From Symsagittifera roscoffensis (lineage: Eukaryota > Xenacoelomorpha > Acoela > Convolutidae), in contig NC_087062.1 in NCBI RefSeq assembly GCF_963678635.1, forward strand, positions 32,711,651-32,775,650: 64,000 bases of DNA. Reading direction: 5' to 3'. Shown piece by piece: positions 55,401-64,000 of the stretch. The stretch's first letter is position 1, and the number at the start of each line of letters is the position of its first letter. Both the position numbers and the translations under genes were made by a program. The notes below the pieces were generated by a model. That model worked only from the letters and a program-made list of their open reading frames with translations. It did not search any database and had not been told where the DNA came from.

Positions 55401-56436
55401 AATTGACGAGAAACACAAACACCATCACTAAACAAGCTTTTACTATTTTCTGAGCGTTCACTGAGCCAACAACAAGTGGTTAGACGCCAATTGATCCGAA
55501 AAAAAAACTAATGAAATTGTTGTCATAAAAGTTCAATCTTAGAATGTCGAAGAATCGATAATACAGCAGCATCAATTTCAATCAGAAAAGCGTTAAAGTT
55601 GTTTACAGGAAAAAAAATCTTCTTCCCGATTACAAGATACTTGCTCTCGCAAGTGTAAGGAAACCCAATCTTTAGTTTTCTAATTTCAAATTATATAAAC
55701 CAACTTAATGATATCACCTTTTTAAACAGAGGCAACGATTGCCATGTGCGTCAATCGATGAACATCCCACGCCGAGGTGTTCTTATTATAATTGTATCTT
55801 TTGTATCTCGTCAATAATGATGAAAGGCTCTTTTTCAGCGAATATTGCATTTTACTTCTTCGACCATGCATTAAATAAGCTTGACCCAAAATGTGCTAAC
55901 GAAAAAAAAAGATGTTCTTGAAATTCATCGGGGGATCATGCCAAATTTTCAGTCTTGTTTCTCTAATTAGCCTTGATATTTCAAATAACCCGGAACGCGG
56001 TCAAAATAATTGACAGTTTTACCTTTGACAGCAAAATGAATGTGTCAAAACATCAAAGCTCTCAGAAAAATAAAAATCCTTTCGGATATTTCTTCCTAAT
56101 GATACCTAGTAACGAGTATTCAACCCTACAATGAACGACACACAAAGCAAATACGAATTTTGATCTTAGCAATTCTTATTTTTAAAACAGTGGATGGGAG
56201 GGGAGGGGTCTTGCTAATAAGTATCTCGGATGACAAAGGCGTCAAGTTCACAATGATGAGAATAATTAATTCTCACACTACATTCCCAGCCAAGGGGGGC
56301 GGATGGGTTTTGATTAATAAGATTCTCGGATGTCAAAGGCGTCTAACTCCCAAATCTGAGGAGAATCAATTCCCAGTCTTAACTAATTTACCTTGAGTGA
56401 AATGAAAAATTTATTCTGCTCCAAATCCCAACTCAT
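46432..56436 (-). CDS. VARP/ANKRD27-like VPS9-domain Rab exchange factor without ankyrin repeats, nine exons
   Basis: Exons on the minus strand: 56436-56392, 55059-54954, 54871-54835 (37 nt), 54688-54559, 51074-50703, 49814-49692, 47834-47767, 47646-47487 and 47262-46432. All introns are GT-AG, phases fit, and the total is 1872 nt (623 aa plus stop). The start MSWDLEQNKFFISLK and following segments (NKCTVCVPQSSSVADIKL, FIEAHIVKPYPRFLNEFVSV, EELCYNENDGSYYIFVIDRP) follow the order of the VARP N-terminal domain. Residues about 270-452 form the VPS9 region: SADELVPLV has the conserved Asp (399) and GELSYALTTF the conserved Tyr (440) expected for GEF activity. Residues 453-623 are basic, Ser/Pro-rich and unlike VARP, which continues into ankyrin repeats. 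Rab5/Rab21-type activity is inferred from the family. An unseen alternative exon could add ankyrins. Confidence 0.85.
49920..50100 (-). repeat. Family A dispersed element, minus strand
   Basis: The plus text AGCCAAAAGACAGTTGGAAAG is the degenerate terminal hairpin in reverse. The body with GCGTTAAAGCTTTTCGAAC and ATGGACCAATAG follows in the expected reverse order. It lies in the VPS9 gene intron between exons 5 and 6. Confidence 0.4.
50461..50474 (+). repeat. Homopolymeric G run
   Basis: About 14 consecutive G in an AT-rich intron, followed by AAGGGGAACC. Other long C or G runs occur near 16250, 43880, 53272, 53538 and 61021. Confidence 0.8.
52291..52368 (-). repeat. tRNA-like module, minus strand
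   Basis: On the minus strand, AATAGCGTAGAGATAATGC resembles an A box and GTGGTTCGAATCAGGC a B box, spaced as in a tRNA with an extended middle. No matching acceptor stem was found. Probably the head of a SINE. Confidence 0.4.
53104..54062 (-). repeat. tRNA-derived SINE-like element, minus strand
   Basis: Reverse of the family: head at 54062 (reverse complement of GCGACTAAGGTTGG), GCATATGTAGCTGCGTTAT near 53690, a tRNA-like module at 53584-53645 with GTGGCTGAATGGTTAGTGCG as A box region, and a tail near 53110 (reverse of AAGCGCAGCTTCGCCTCTGT). A C run with a G-rich partner lies inside at 53538-53575. Parts may be separate insertions. Confidence 0.45.
53527..53575. repeat. C run with G-rich complement, hairpin
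   Basis: A run of about 20 C is followed, after CTAAATCAATTT, by GGGGGAGGGGG. The two can pair or form a G-quadruplex/i-motif. A similar C run sits at 53272. Confidence 0.6.
54835..54871 (-). CDS. 37-nt microexon (exon 3) of the VPS9 gene
   Basis: This tiny exon is flanked by TGTTTTAG before it and GTTAGT after it. It restores frame between exon 2 (ends phase 1) and exon 4 (starts phase 2). It encodes EAHIVKPYPRFLN across its junctions, which aligns with the VARP segment following FESYI. Without it the downstream frame is lost. Confidence 0.85.
56188..56395 (+). repeat. Two-unit tandem repeat of about 108 bp
   Basis: GGATGGG, CTAATAAG, TCTCGGATGACAAAGGCGTC and GAATAATTAATTCTCA in the first unit are repeated with changes from about 56300 (GGATGGGTTTTGATTAATAAG, TCTCGGATGTCAAAGGCGTC). 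The second unit abuts the donor site of VPS9 exon 1. The 78-codon frame over it is probably fortuitous. Confidence 0.6.
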
Positions 56437-57220
56437 TGGGTCAATAATTTCAAAGACAGCTCCGATCCAACAGACTGTCCAATCACAAGTCTTTCAAACA
56501 GCAGGTGTGTCTCTGTAGTTTAGCGAGGCAGAAGTAGATAAATCAATCATCAAAAGTGAGCATGCGATGCTCAGCTTGAGTAATGGAGTCACAAGTTAAC
56601 ATGAGACCATAAGAAGACTATATATAAAAGTTTAGCTTCAGTTTTAGAGATTAGTTTGTTGCAGCATTGCACGCATTTAGCACAGTATCTGAAAATGAAC
56701 GATCACTTAAGTGTAAAAATACCATCCAGTCAAGTTTCAAAATCATGAACAGAATGTTGCAACTAAGTTACCGCCAACAGTATTGTTTGACTGTGTCAAC
56801 ACGATTAACAAGTTGGCATTTAGCTAGGTAAGCATTGGGTTATTCACTGCTGGAAGCAAGAATTGCCATAAACCATATGGATGACAGATCAAAAGTGACC
56901 TTTATGGTGTCGAAACGATACAAAGATAAATCACGCCGTTAAACTTTTGTTACCCCAGGTACAATGTGAGAATTAACAATTTGTGAGGACTAGACTCGTA
57001 GCCTTTAGTCCAAGTTTGGACTGACAGAAAAACAATTAAAATGTATAAATAACATTGAAAATAATTTTCAGTCAGTTATTGGTTGGTCAGATGGTTACAT
57101 GAAAAGAGCATCATTATGAAATAAAAATTAAACGATGCATGAAAAAACCAACAATAGTTTCACATGCATCTCCATAACACAAGAATTCACAGGCATTGCC
57201 ATCAGTTGAGAACAAAAAAC
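56437..57220. other. Upstream region of the VPS9 gene, no supported gene
   Basis: CTATATATAAAAG near 56619 is a TATA-like sequence that reads best on the plus strand. Its reverse complement (TTTTATATATAG) could serve the minus-strand gene about 180 bp away. No plus-strand open frame follows it. Confidence 0.35.
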
Positions 57221-57479
57221 TGAAGTTTAAACAGCAGTAGCCGGTTGGTTTGCAAGTAGAACAGAATGTTTTTTTCCAACAAAATTGTGTCCATCAAGAT
57301 TTTACAAAATTGCAGATTATGTTTTGATTTAAAAAATCTTTTTGGTCAAAAAAACATTTAGCGAAGCCGAATAAAAGCAAACTTTTCGCGACTTAAATAA
57401 AACTTTTCCTTAGATTACACGGTTTTTACCTTTATTAATCCGAACAATTTAACACCATACAATTATGGTACTAGTTTAC

Positions 57480-57720
57480 TTGCTTGGTCCCGTGACACAA
57501 TCAATTTAAATGATTGGTCCCGCCTATTTTCTAAAAACAAGATCCAGCACGAGATTTGAACCTACGTCTTAAGGGTTGGTATCCGGATTCGTACCCGCTA
57601 GACTAACTTGGCCCTTTTCGACACCAATACAGAGTAACAAAAATGCTTGCTGTTGGAATTAGCCACATACTGTATCAGGGTTTTTATTAGGGTCCACAGC
57701 ATTTTTGAGGGACCGAAAAG
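57480..57720 (-). repeat. tRNA-derived SINE in duplication copy 1
   Basis: On the minus strand, AGTTAGTCTAGCGGGTACG (A box region) and GTAGGTTCAAATCTCG (B box) lie about 45 nt apart at roughly 57617-57545. The cloverleaf is degraded, so it is a SINE module. The same block recurs at about 61405-61485. Confidence 0.5.
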
Positions 57721-57989
57721 TGAACTAGTACCCAAATTAGGTCTATGTCTGTTGATACCAAATCAACTCAACAAAATCAGCAATTTGATGTGATTTAAAT
57801 CCGAAAAAAACTTGAAAAAAGACTCAGTTAACATCAAATAAAAAACAAGCCATTTAAAGCCAACCGATTGTGCAAATTACTGCGCCTAATTTATTACACT
57901 TTGGAACAGAAATGGCATTGTCATACAACCGATTGCTAAAAAAAAATCAAAACCAAAATGAGCGAAATCTACATGAATTTCGAAGCTCC

Positions 57990-59655
57990 CGAAACAACTA
58001 ACTAAGCAAGCCCGCCTCCAATAACCAATTGGCTCGCAAAAAACAGTTGATGCTCTGATCAAGCTATCCAAGAAAAGAAACTTTGAACCATTTCAAGTTA
58101 AGCCATTTTCACGTAAATCGGGTTGAAAAACTTTAAGTTTCATAGAACGAATAGGTTCCCAAAAATTTGAAGTTTTTTTCAGCAAGCTATTCAAGCAATG
58201 AAAATTTGTGAAAATTTTCAAGTTGTTTTATAGAGCGAATCAAGCTACTTCACAAAGCGAACTGGTTCGCAAAAGGTTCAATTTCTTCTTTGCAAGCTAT
58301 TTAAACAATTTCCAAGTTTTAAACAGTTATTTTATAGACTGATTTGGTTCACGATAAATAAAAGTTTTTCGAAGCAAACCATTAAGCTATGATACTTTGA
58401 ATTATTTCCAGTTATTTAATAGACTGAAAAAATTTAACTTTTTCTAGGCCAGCTGTTTAAGCTATGGAACTTTCAATAATTCAAGTTAGTTAAAAAAAGA
58501 ACCGGATGGCAAACTGCTTTTCTGTTGAAGAATTTTCAGTGATTTCCAAGTTATTTCAAGAACCGAATCAATTCGCGAAATTTTTTCGAAGCAAGTAAAT
58601 CAAGCTATGAAACTTTGAACTTTTGCAGGTTATATCGTGGATTAATTCGTTTCGCGGAAAATTTAAAATTTTTCTAAGCAAGCTTTTCAAGCTATGAAAC
58701 TTTGTAATATTTCAGGTTATTTCATAGATTGAATCGGTTAGCAAAAAGCTTTCAAGTTCTTTAGCAAGCTATTCAATCTATGAAGCTTTGAACTTTTGCT
58801 CCAGGTTATTTTGTGGACTAAATCGGTTAGCGAAAAGTTTTAAGTTTTTCTAAGCAACAATTAAAGCTATGCAACTTTGAAATACTTCAAGTTATTTCAT
58901 AAACCGAGTCAGTACGCTAAAAGCTATAAGTTTTCTAAGCAAGCTAAAAAAATTGAATTGTTTCAATTTATTTCGTAGATTGAATCTGTTCGCAAAGATT
59001 AAGTTTTTCTAAGCAACGTTTAAAGTTATGCAACTTTGAAATATGTCGAGTTATTTCAAAAACCGGATCAGTTCGCGAAATTTTTCTCGAAGCAAGCAAA
59101 TCAGTTTGCCAAAAGTGGACTAAATCAGTTTGCCAAAAAAGTTAAAAAATTTTCTAAGCAAGCTTTTCAAGCTATGAAACTTTAAAATATTTCAAGTTAT
59201 TTCATAGACAGAATCGGTTCACAAAAAGCTTCAAGTTTTCGAAGCAAGCCATTCAAGTTATGAAACTTTGAAATATTGCAAGTAATTTCGTGGACTAAAT
59301 CGGTTCGCCAAAAGTTGAAAAATTTTCTAAGCAAGCTTTTCAAGCTATGAAACTTTGAAAAATTTCAAGTTATTTCATAGACAGAATCGGTTCACAAAAA
59401 GCTTCAAGTTTTCGAAGCAAGCCATTCAAGTTATGAAACTTTGAAATATTGCAATTAATTTCGTGGATAAATCGGTTCGCGAAAAGTTTTAAGTTTTTCT
59501 AAGCAAGCTTTTCAATCTATGAAACTTTGAATTATTTCAAGTTATTTCAAAGATTGAATCGGTTCGCGAACAACTTAAGTTTTTCTAAGCAAGCTTTTGA
59601 GGCTACGAAACTACAAATTATTACAAGTTCTTTCCTACACTGAATCGGTTCGCAA
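57990..59655 (+). repeat. 86-bp satellite array, copy 1
   Basis: The monomer holds GCAAGCTTTTCAAGCTATGA, ACTTTGAAATATTTCAAG, a TTATTTCATAGAC-type segment, GAATCGGTTCGC and AAGTTTTTCTAA. Monomer starts at 59158, 59244, 59331 and 59417 give a period of 86-87. Alternating types (GCAAGCTTTTCAAGC against GCAAGCCATTCAAGT) make a dimer of about 173 bp. The 5' units are more diverged than the 3' ones. Confidence 0.85.
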
Positions 59656-59804
59656 TGCTAGACGTATTAGCAGTACCAGTCAATTTAAAAAAAAGAAATT
59701 TGCCAACAAACATGCCTAACATAGAGCGATCTCTGGAGCAGTAATAACATGAAAAAATTAAATGTAATGATTAAAAAAAATTTTTTTTGAACTTGAGATT
59801 TTTT

Positions 59805-60165
59805 GTGAAAATCATCTCCCCACATTCCTTATTAGGTACAAAGTTATCTTTTCGCTCCTTGTAACAAATCAATTATGTCAAATAAGCATCCTTAACCAAT
59901 TTGGAACTTTGACGGATTAAATCTCCGCTTTCGCGTCAATAGCGCGAAATATATCGTGCGTTAATTGTCCCAAATTGGCAATTTTTAAAATCACAACTTA
60001 ACGAAAAATGGAAAATCTTTCCAAATTGAAGCTCAGGACAAATCTTTTTGAATTATATGTTAAAAAAAGGTCAAAGAATGTTATTTAAAAAGTCGAAATT
60101 TGTCTGAAGAAAAAAAACCAACCTGAGCACAAATATTTCGTTACTTTCGTTACAAAAGTCGGAAC
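59805..60165 (-). repeat. Family B dispersed repeat, minus strand
   Basis: Reverse of 29690-30115: GACGGATTAAATCTCCGC, GCGCGAAATATATCGTGCG and CGTTACTTTCGTTACAAAAG appear in the expected order. It closes duplication copy 1. Confidence 0.6.
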
Positions 60166-60599
60166 ATTAATAGTCTGTGTTAAAATCCTTAGCATTGGCT
60201 GTACTTAGTAGCTGGTTATTCAGAAAAAATTTTCACGTCCTGAATTAATTCGCACTTTTCAGCTGAACTATTCCAACGAGGCTACTGTGATTAAAGCTGA
60301 AGTTTATTACCAACCCCTTCGCAAAACTTTTAATCTATTTGAAGCACTCTTCTCATGTGGAAACTTCATGGAACAATTTTCAAGCCAGCTGTTCAAACGA
60401 TGTAAAATATTTCGACACCATGAACTAGTTAACCAAAACGAGTTGAAACTTTTCATAAATACAATTGATTTACAGAAGTCAAAAACTTGTAAGGAAGCTA
60501 CGAATAGATGAAGCTTTGACAATTATTAAATTGAACTAGCATGTAACGCACCTCCGGTGCTTCGAATTAATGGCAACTCATAAAAACGGCATATATTGG

Positions 60600-61085
60600 A
60601 AATAAGGATTGCGCCCTGTGAGTGTACTCTGACATAACCCAAGTATTACACAGGGTTGGTAATTTCAAATTTTGTAAAGTCAGTCAAGTTTTTTTTAATT
60701 CAAATTTTGAAAATCTATACAATTTTGTGATTTTTTTTATATCAGTTCAGTGAAATTTTTAAAATGACAGAAAAACGTCACATCTCAAAAACTAAAAGCA
60801 ATTGAACAGTCGCATTTGGACGCAAGATTTGCAACGTCTGAGAGTACTCAAAACAATCAACTACAGGGCCGGGAACTTCAAATTTTGAGAAAATTCAAAC
60901 TGAAGTTTTCTAATTTATTTTTTGAAAAAATCAAGGAAAGTGCCATATCCCGAAAACTACAACAAATTGAGCAATCAGACTTGGGTGCAAGATTCGCAAC
61001 CCCTGAGAGTAATCTGACAGCCCCCCCCCCCCCCCCCCATTTCAGGGTTCGGAATTCCACAAAATTTAAGTTTTCTGAAACAATT
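60600..61085 (+). repeat. Three degenerate tandem units between the duplicated segments
   Basis: Landmarks GCGCCCTGTGAGTGTACTCTG near 60612, GCAACGTCTGAGAGTACTC near 60829 and GCAACCCCTGAGAGTAATCTG near 60997 are each followed by a GGGTTSGKAATT-like and a TTTTGAAAA-type segment. The third unit carries a C run of about 18. The small frame over the last two units is explained by the repeat. Confidence 0.45.
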
Positions 61086-61349
61086 TGAAAAAACTGAAGT
61101 TTAAACAGCAGTAGCCTGTTGGTGTGAAAGTGGAACAAAATGTTTTTTTTCCATCAAACTTGTGTGCATCAAGGTTTTTTAAAATTGCAGATTATGTTTT
61201 GATTTGAAATTTTTTATTGGTCAGAAAAACACTTAGTGAAGCCAAATAAAAGCAAACTTAAATAAAACTTTTCCTTAGATTACACGGTTTTTACCTTTAT
61301 TAATCCGATAAATTTAGCACCATACAATTATGGTACTAGTTTACTTGCT

Positions 61350-61590
61350 TGGTCCCGTGACAAAACCAGTTTAAATGATTGGTCCCGCCTATTTTCTAAA
61401 ACCAAGATCCAGCACGAGATTTGAACCTACGTCTTAAGGGTTGGTAACCGGATTCGTACCCGCTAGACTAACTTGGCCCTTTTCGACACCAATACAGAGT
61501 AACAAAAATGCTTGCTGTTGGAATTAGCCACATACTGTATCAGGGTTTTTATTAGGGTCCACAGCATTTTTGAGGGACCGAAAAGTAAAC
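61350..61590 (-). repeat. tRNA-derived SINE in duplication copy 2
   Basis: Nearly identical to the block at 57480-57720, including AGTTAGTCTAGCGGGTACG and the B-box-like GTAGGTTCAAATCTCG on the minus strand. One clear difference lies between them (GTATCCGG against GTAACCGG on the plus strand). Confidence 0.5.
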
Positions 61591-61889
61591 TAGTACCCAA
61601 ATTAGGTCTATGTCTGTTGATACCAAATCAACTCAATAAAATCAGCAATTTGATGTGATTTAAATCCGAAAAAAACTTGAAAAGAGACTCAGTTAACATC
61701 AAGTAGAAAGAACTATTTAAAGCCAACCAATTGTGCAACAACTAAGCTTAATTTACACTTTGGAACAGAAATGGCTTTGTCATACAACCGATTGCAAAAA
61801 AAATCAAAACCAAAATGAGCAAAATCTACATGAATTACAAAACTCCCGAAAAAATTAAAAATAACTAGCAAGCCCGCCTCCAGTAATCA

Positions 61890-63655
61890 GTTGGCTCGCA
61901 AAAAATTAGTTGATGCGCTGATCAAGCTATCCAAGCAAAGAAACTTTAAACCATTTCAAGGTAAGCCATTTTTATCGTAAATCGGGTTGAAAAACTTCAA
62001 GCTTCATAGAACGAATAGGTTCTATGAAAAAGTTACTTGCTAAAAAGTTACTTTTAGCAAGTTTTTCAAGCTTTGAAAATTTGTAAAAATTTTCAAGTTG
62101 TTTTATAGAGCGAATTAAAAATTGCAAAAAAGTAAAGTTTTTCTAGGCAAATTAAGTTTTCCTTAGTGAGCCAGCTATTCAAGCTGTGAAATGAAATAAA
62201 TCAAGCTACTTCACAGAGCGAACTGGTTCGCAAAAAACTCAATTTCTTCTTTTCAAGCTATATAAACAATTTCCAACTTTTAAACAGTTATTGTATAGAC
62301 TGATTTGGTTCACAAAAAATATTAGTTTTTCGAAGCAAACCATTAAGCTATGATACTTTGAATTATTTCCAGTTATTTTATAGACTGAAAAAATTCGCGA
62401 AAAATTTAATTTTTTCTAGGCCAGCTGTTTAAGCTATGGAACTTTCAATAATTCAAGTTAGTTTAAAAAGTGAACCGGATGGCAAACTGTTTTTCTGTTG
62501 AAGAATTTTAAGTGATTTCCAAGTTATTTCAAAAACCGAATCAATTTGCGAAATTTTTTCGAAGCAAGCAAATCAAGCTTTGAAACATTGAACTTTTGCA
62601 GGTTATTTCGTGGACTAAATCGTTTCGCGAAAAGTTAAAAAATTTTCTAAGCAAGCTTTTCAAGCTATGAAACTTTAAAATATTTCAAGTTATTTCATGG
62701 ACAGAATCGGTTCACAAAAAGATTCAAGTTTTCGAATGAAGCCATTCAAGTTATGAAACTTTGAAATATTGCAAGTAATTGCGTGGACTAAATCGGTTCG
62801 CCAAAAGTTGAAAAAAATTTCTAAGCATCAATTAAAGATATGCAACTTTGAAATACTTCAAGTTATTTCATAAACCGAGTCAGTACGCGAGAAACTATAA
62901 GTTTTCTAAGCAAGCTAAAAAAAATTGAATTGTTTCAATATATTTCGTAGATTGAATCTGTTCGCAAAGATTAAGTTTTTCTAAGCATTGTTTAAAGTCA
63001 TGCAACTTTGTAATATTTCAAGTTATTTCAAAAACCGGATCAGTTCGCGAAATTTTTTTTCGAAGCAAGCAAATTAAGCTATGAAACTTTGAGCTTTTTC
63101 AGGTTATTTCGTGGACTAAATTGGTTTGCCAAATATTAAAAAATTTTCTAAGCAAGCTTTTCAAGCTATGAAACTTTGAAATATTTCAAGTAATTTCATA
63201 GACAGAATCGGTTCACAAAAAACTTCAAGTTTTCGAAGCAAGCCATTCAAGTTATGAAACTTTGAAATATTGCAAGTAATTTCGTGGACTAAATCGGTTC
63301 GCCAAAAGTTAAAAAATTTTCTAAGCAAGCTTTTCAAGCTATGAAACTTTGAAAAATTTCAAGTTATATCATAGACAGAAACGGTTCATAAAAAGCATCA
63401 AGTTTTCGAAGCACGCCATTCAAGTTATGAAACTTTGAAATACTGCAAGTAATTTTGTGGATAAATCGGTTCGCGAAAAGTTCAACTTTTTTCTAAGCAA
63501 GCTTTTCAAGCTATGAAACTTTGATTTTTTCAAGTTATTTCAAAGATTGAATCGGTTCGCGAACAATTTAAGTTTTTCTTAGCAAGCTTCTGAGGCTACG
63601 AAACTTTGAAATATAACACGTTCTTTGCTACACTGAATCGGTTCGCAAAAATCTT
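61890..63655 (+). repeat. 86-bp satellite array, copy 2
   Basis: The same monomers as 57990-59655, with the same order of diverged 5' units and regular 3' dimers. Copy 2 has an extra stretch near 62020-62210. No open frame runs through the array, since the monomer length of 86 is not divisible by three. Confidence 0.85.
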
Positions 63656-63689
63656 TAAGTTTTTTGAAACAAGCTACAAAACATCCCCC

Positions 63690-64000
63690 CACACGCCATA
63701 TAAAGTACAAAGTGAGAGATTTCGCTCCTAGTAACAAATCAATTATGGAAAATTTACTTCCTTTAACCAATTTGGAACAATTTCTAGGACGGATTAAATC
63801 TGCACTGACGCGTTAATAGCGCGAAATATATCGCGCGTTAATTGTCCCAAAATGGCCGAAATTGCAACCTTCAAACCTTCACAAAAAAGATCAAAGGTAA
63901 AACATCTTTTCAAATTAACTCAGGACAACAATTCCTTTGAATGATATAAGCAAACTCCGTCAACAATGGCTAGTTAAAATGTCGAAGTTTGTCTGAAGAA
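63690..64000 (-). repeat. Family B dispersed repeat, cut by the window end
   Basis: GACGGATTAAATCTGCACTG and GCGCGAAATATATCGCGCG lie in the same order as at 59805-60165. It overlaps the end of duplication copy 2. Confidence 0.55.

Larger units (their letters stand above)
57221..60115. repeat. Segmental duplication copy 1 (about 2.9 kb)
   Basis: It starts CTGAAGTTTAAACAGCAGTAGC and stays colinear with 61094-64000: GCTTGGTCCCGTGACA, tRNA-like block, TTTTTATTAGGGTCCACAG, the 86-bp satellite, then a reverse family B element ending AATTTGTCTGAAGAA. Differences are substitutions and loss or gain of satellite units. No coding frame is shared. Confidence 0.85.
61094..64000. repeat. Segmental duplication copy 2, continues past the window end
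   Basis: It begins CTGAAGTTTAAACAGCAGTAGC, with the same SINE, satellite and family B order as 57221-60115, and ends at the window edge with GTTTGTCTGAAGAA, where copy 1 has AATTTGTCTGAAGAA. The true right boundary is therefore unknown. Confidence 0.85.

Noticed and set aside
57545-57617. Functional tRNA gene on the minus strand
   Set aside because: A and B boxes are present, but T and acceptor stems do not pair, and the block is duplicated at 61.4 kb inside a repeat.
60816-61088. 90-codon frame with repeated DARFAT/GARFAT
   Set aside because: It lies on a degenerate tandem DNA repeat and is interrupted by a C run giving a proline stretch.

Overview
The window is AT-rich metazoan nuclear DNA: two spliced genes with GT-AG introns of about 75 bp to 3.6 kb, one large intronless secreted/membrane protein gene, and abundant interspersed and tandem repeats. 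I saw no bacterial operons, Shine-Dalgarno patterns, rRNA or CRISPR. RIC1 and VARP/ANKRD27-type proteins plus an animal-type Ty3/Gypsy element point to an invertebrate animal. I cannot name the phylum from the sequence.

Layout. (1) 1-14.5 kb, plus strand: the 3' two thirds of a RIC1 gene, as 12 exons whose phases all join (1064 codons). The N-terminal beta-propeller exons lie left of the window. Its introns hold tRNA-derived SINEs, dispersed AT-rich elements and a large foldback. (2) 14.5-18.4 kb: intergenic repeats and degenerate tRNA-like modules. (3) 18.7-24.3 kb, plus strand: an intronless 1857-codon gene for an unrecognised type I membrane protein with a signal peptide, two furin-type sites, an octad Y-x3-G-x-G repeat, two exact 300-residue repeats, one transmembrane helix and a duplicated cytoplasmic motif. 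(4) 24.4-35.3 kb: non-coding, with a 44-bp perfect palindrome and an eight-unit satellite of about 389 bp. (5) 35.3-44.3 kb: inverted fragments of an unknown coding sequence, split by a decayed Ty3/Gypsy LTR element with a 5-bp target-site duplication, unequal LTRs and an internal duplication of about 1.56 kb. (6) 46.4-56.4 kb, minus strand: a complete nine-exon VPS9 gene (623 aa) resembling the N-terminal half of VARP/ANKRD27 but with no ankyrin repeats. (7) 57.2-64.0 kb: two copies of a segment of about 2.9 kb, each with a SINE and an 86-bp satellite in dimeric form.

Functionally, RIC1 (a subunit of the Rab6 exchange factor) and the VPS9 protein (predicted Rab5/Rab21-class exchange factor) both act in membrane traffic. 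Nothing in the sequence shows that they are co-regulated. The 1857-aa protein is the least explained part of the window and the best candidate for something new. All gene models rest on reading frames, splice sites and remembered family features. No alignment or transcript data were available.
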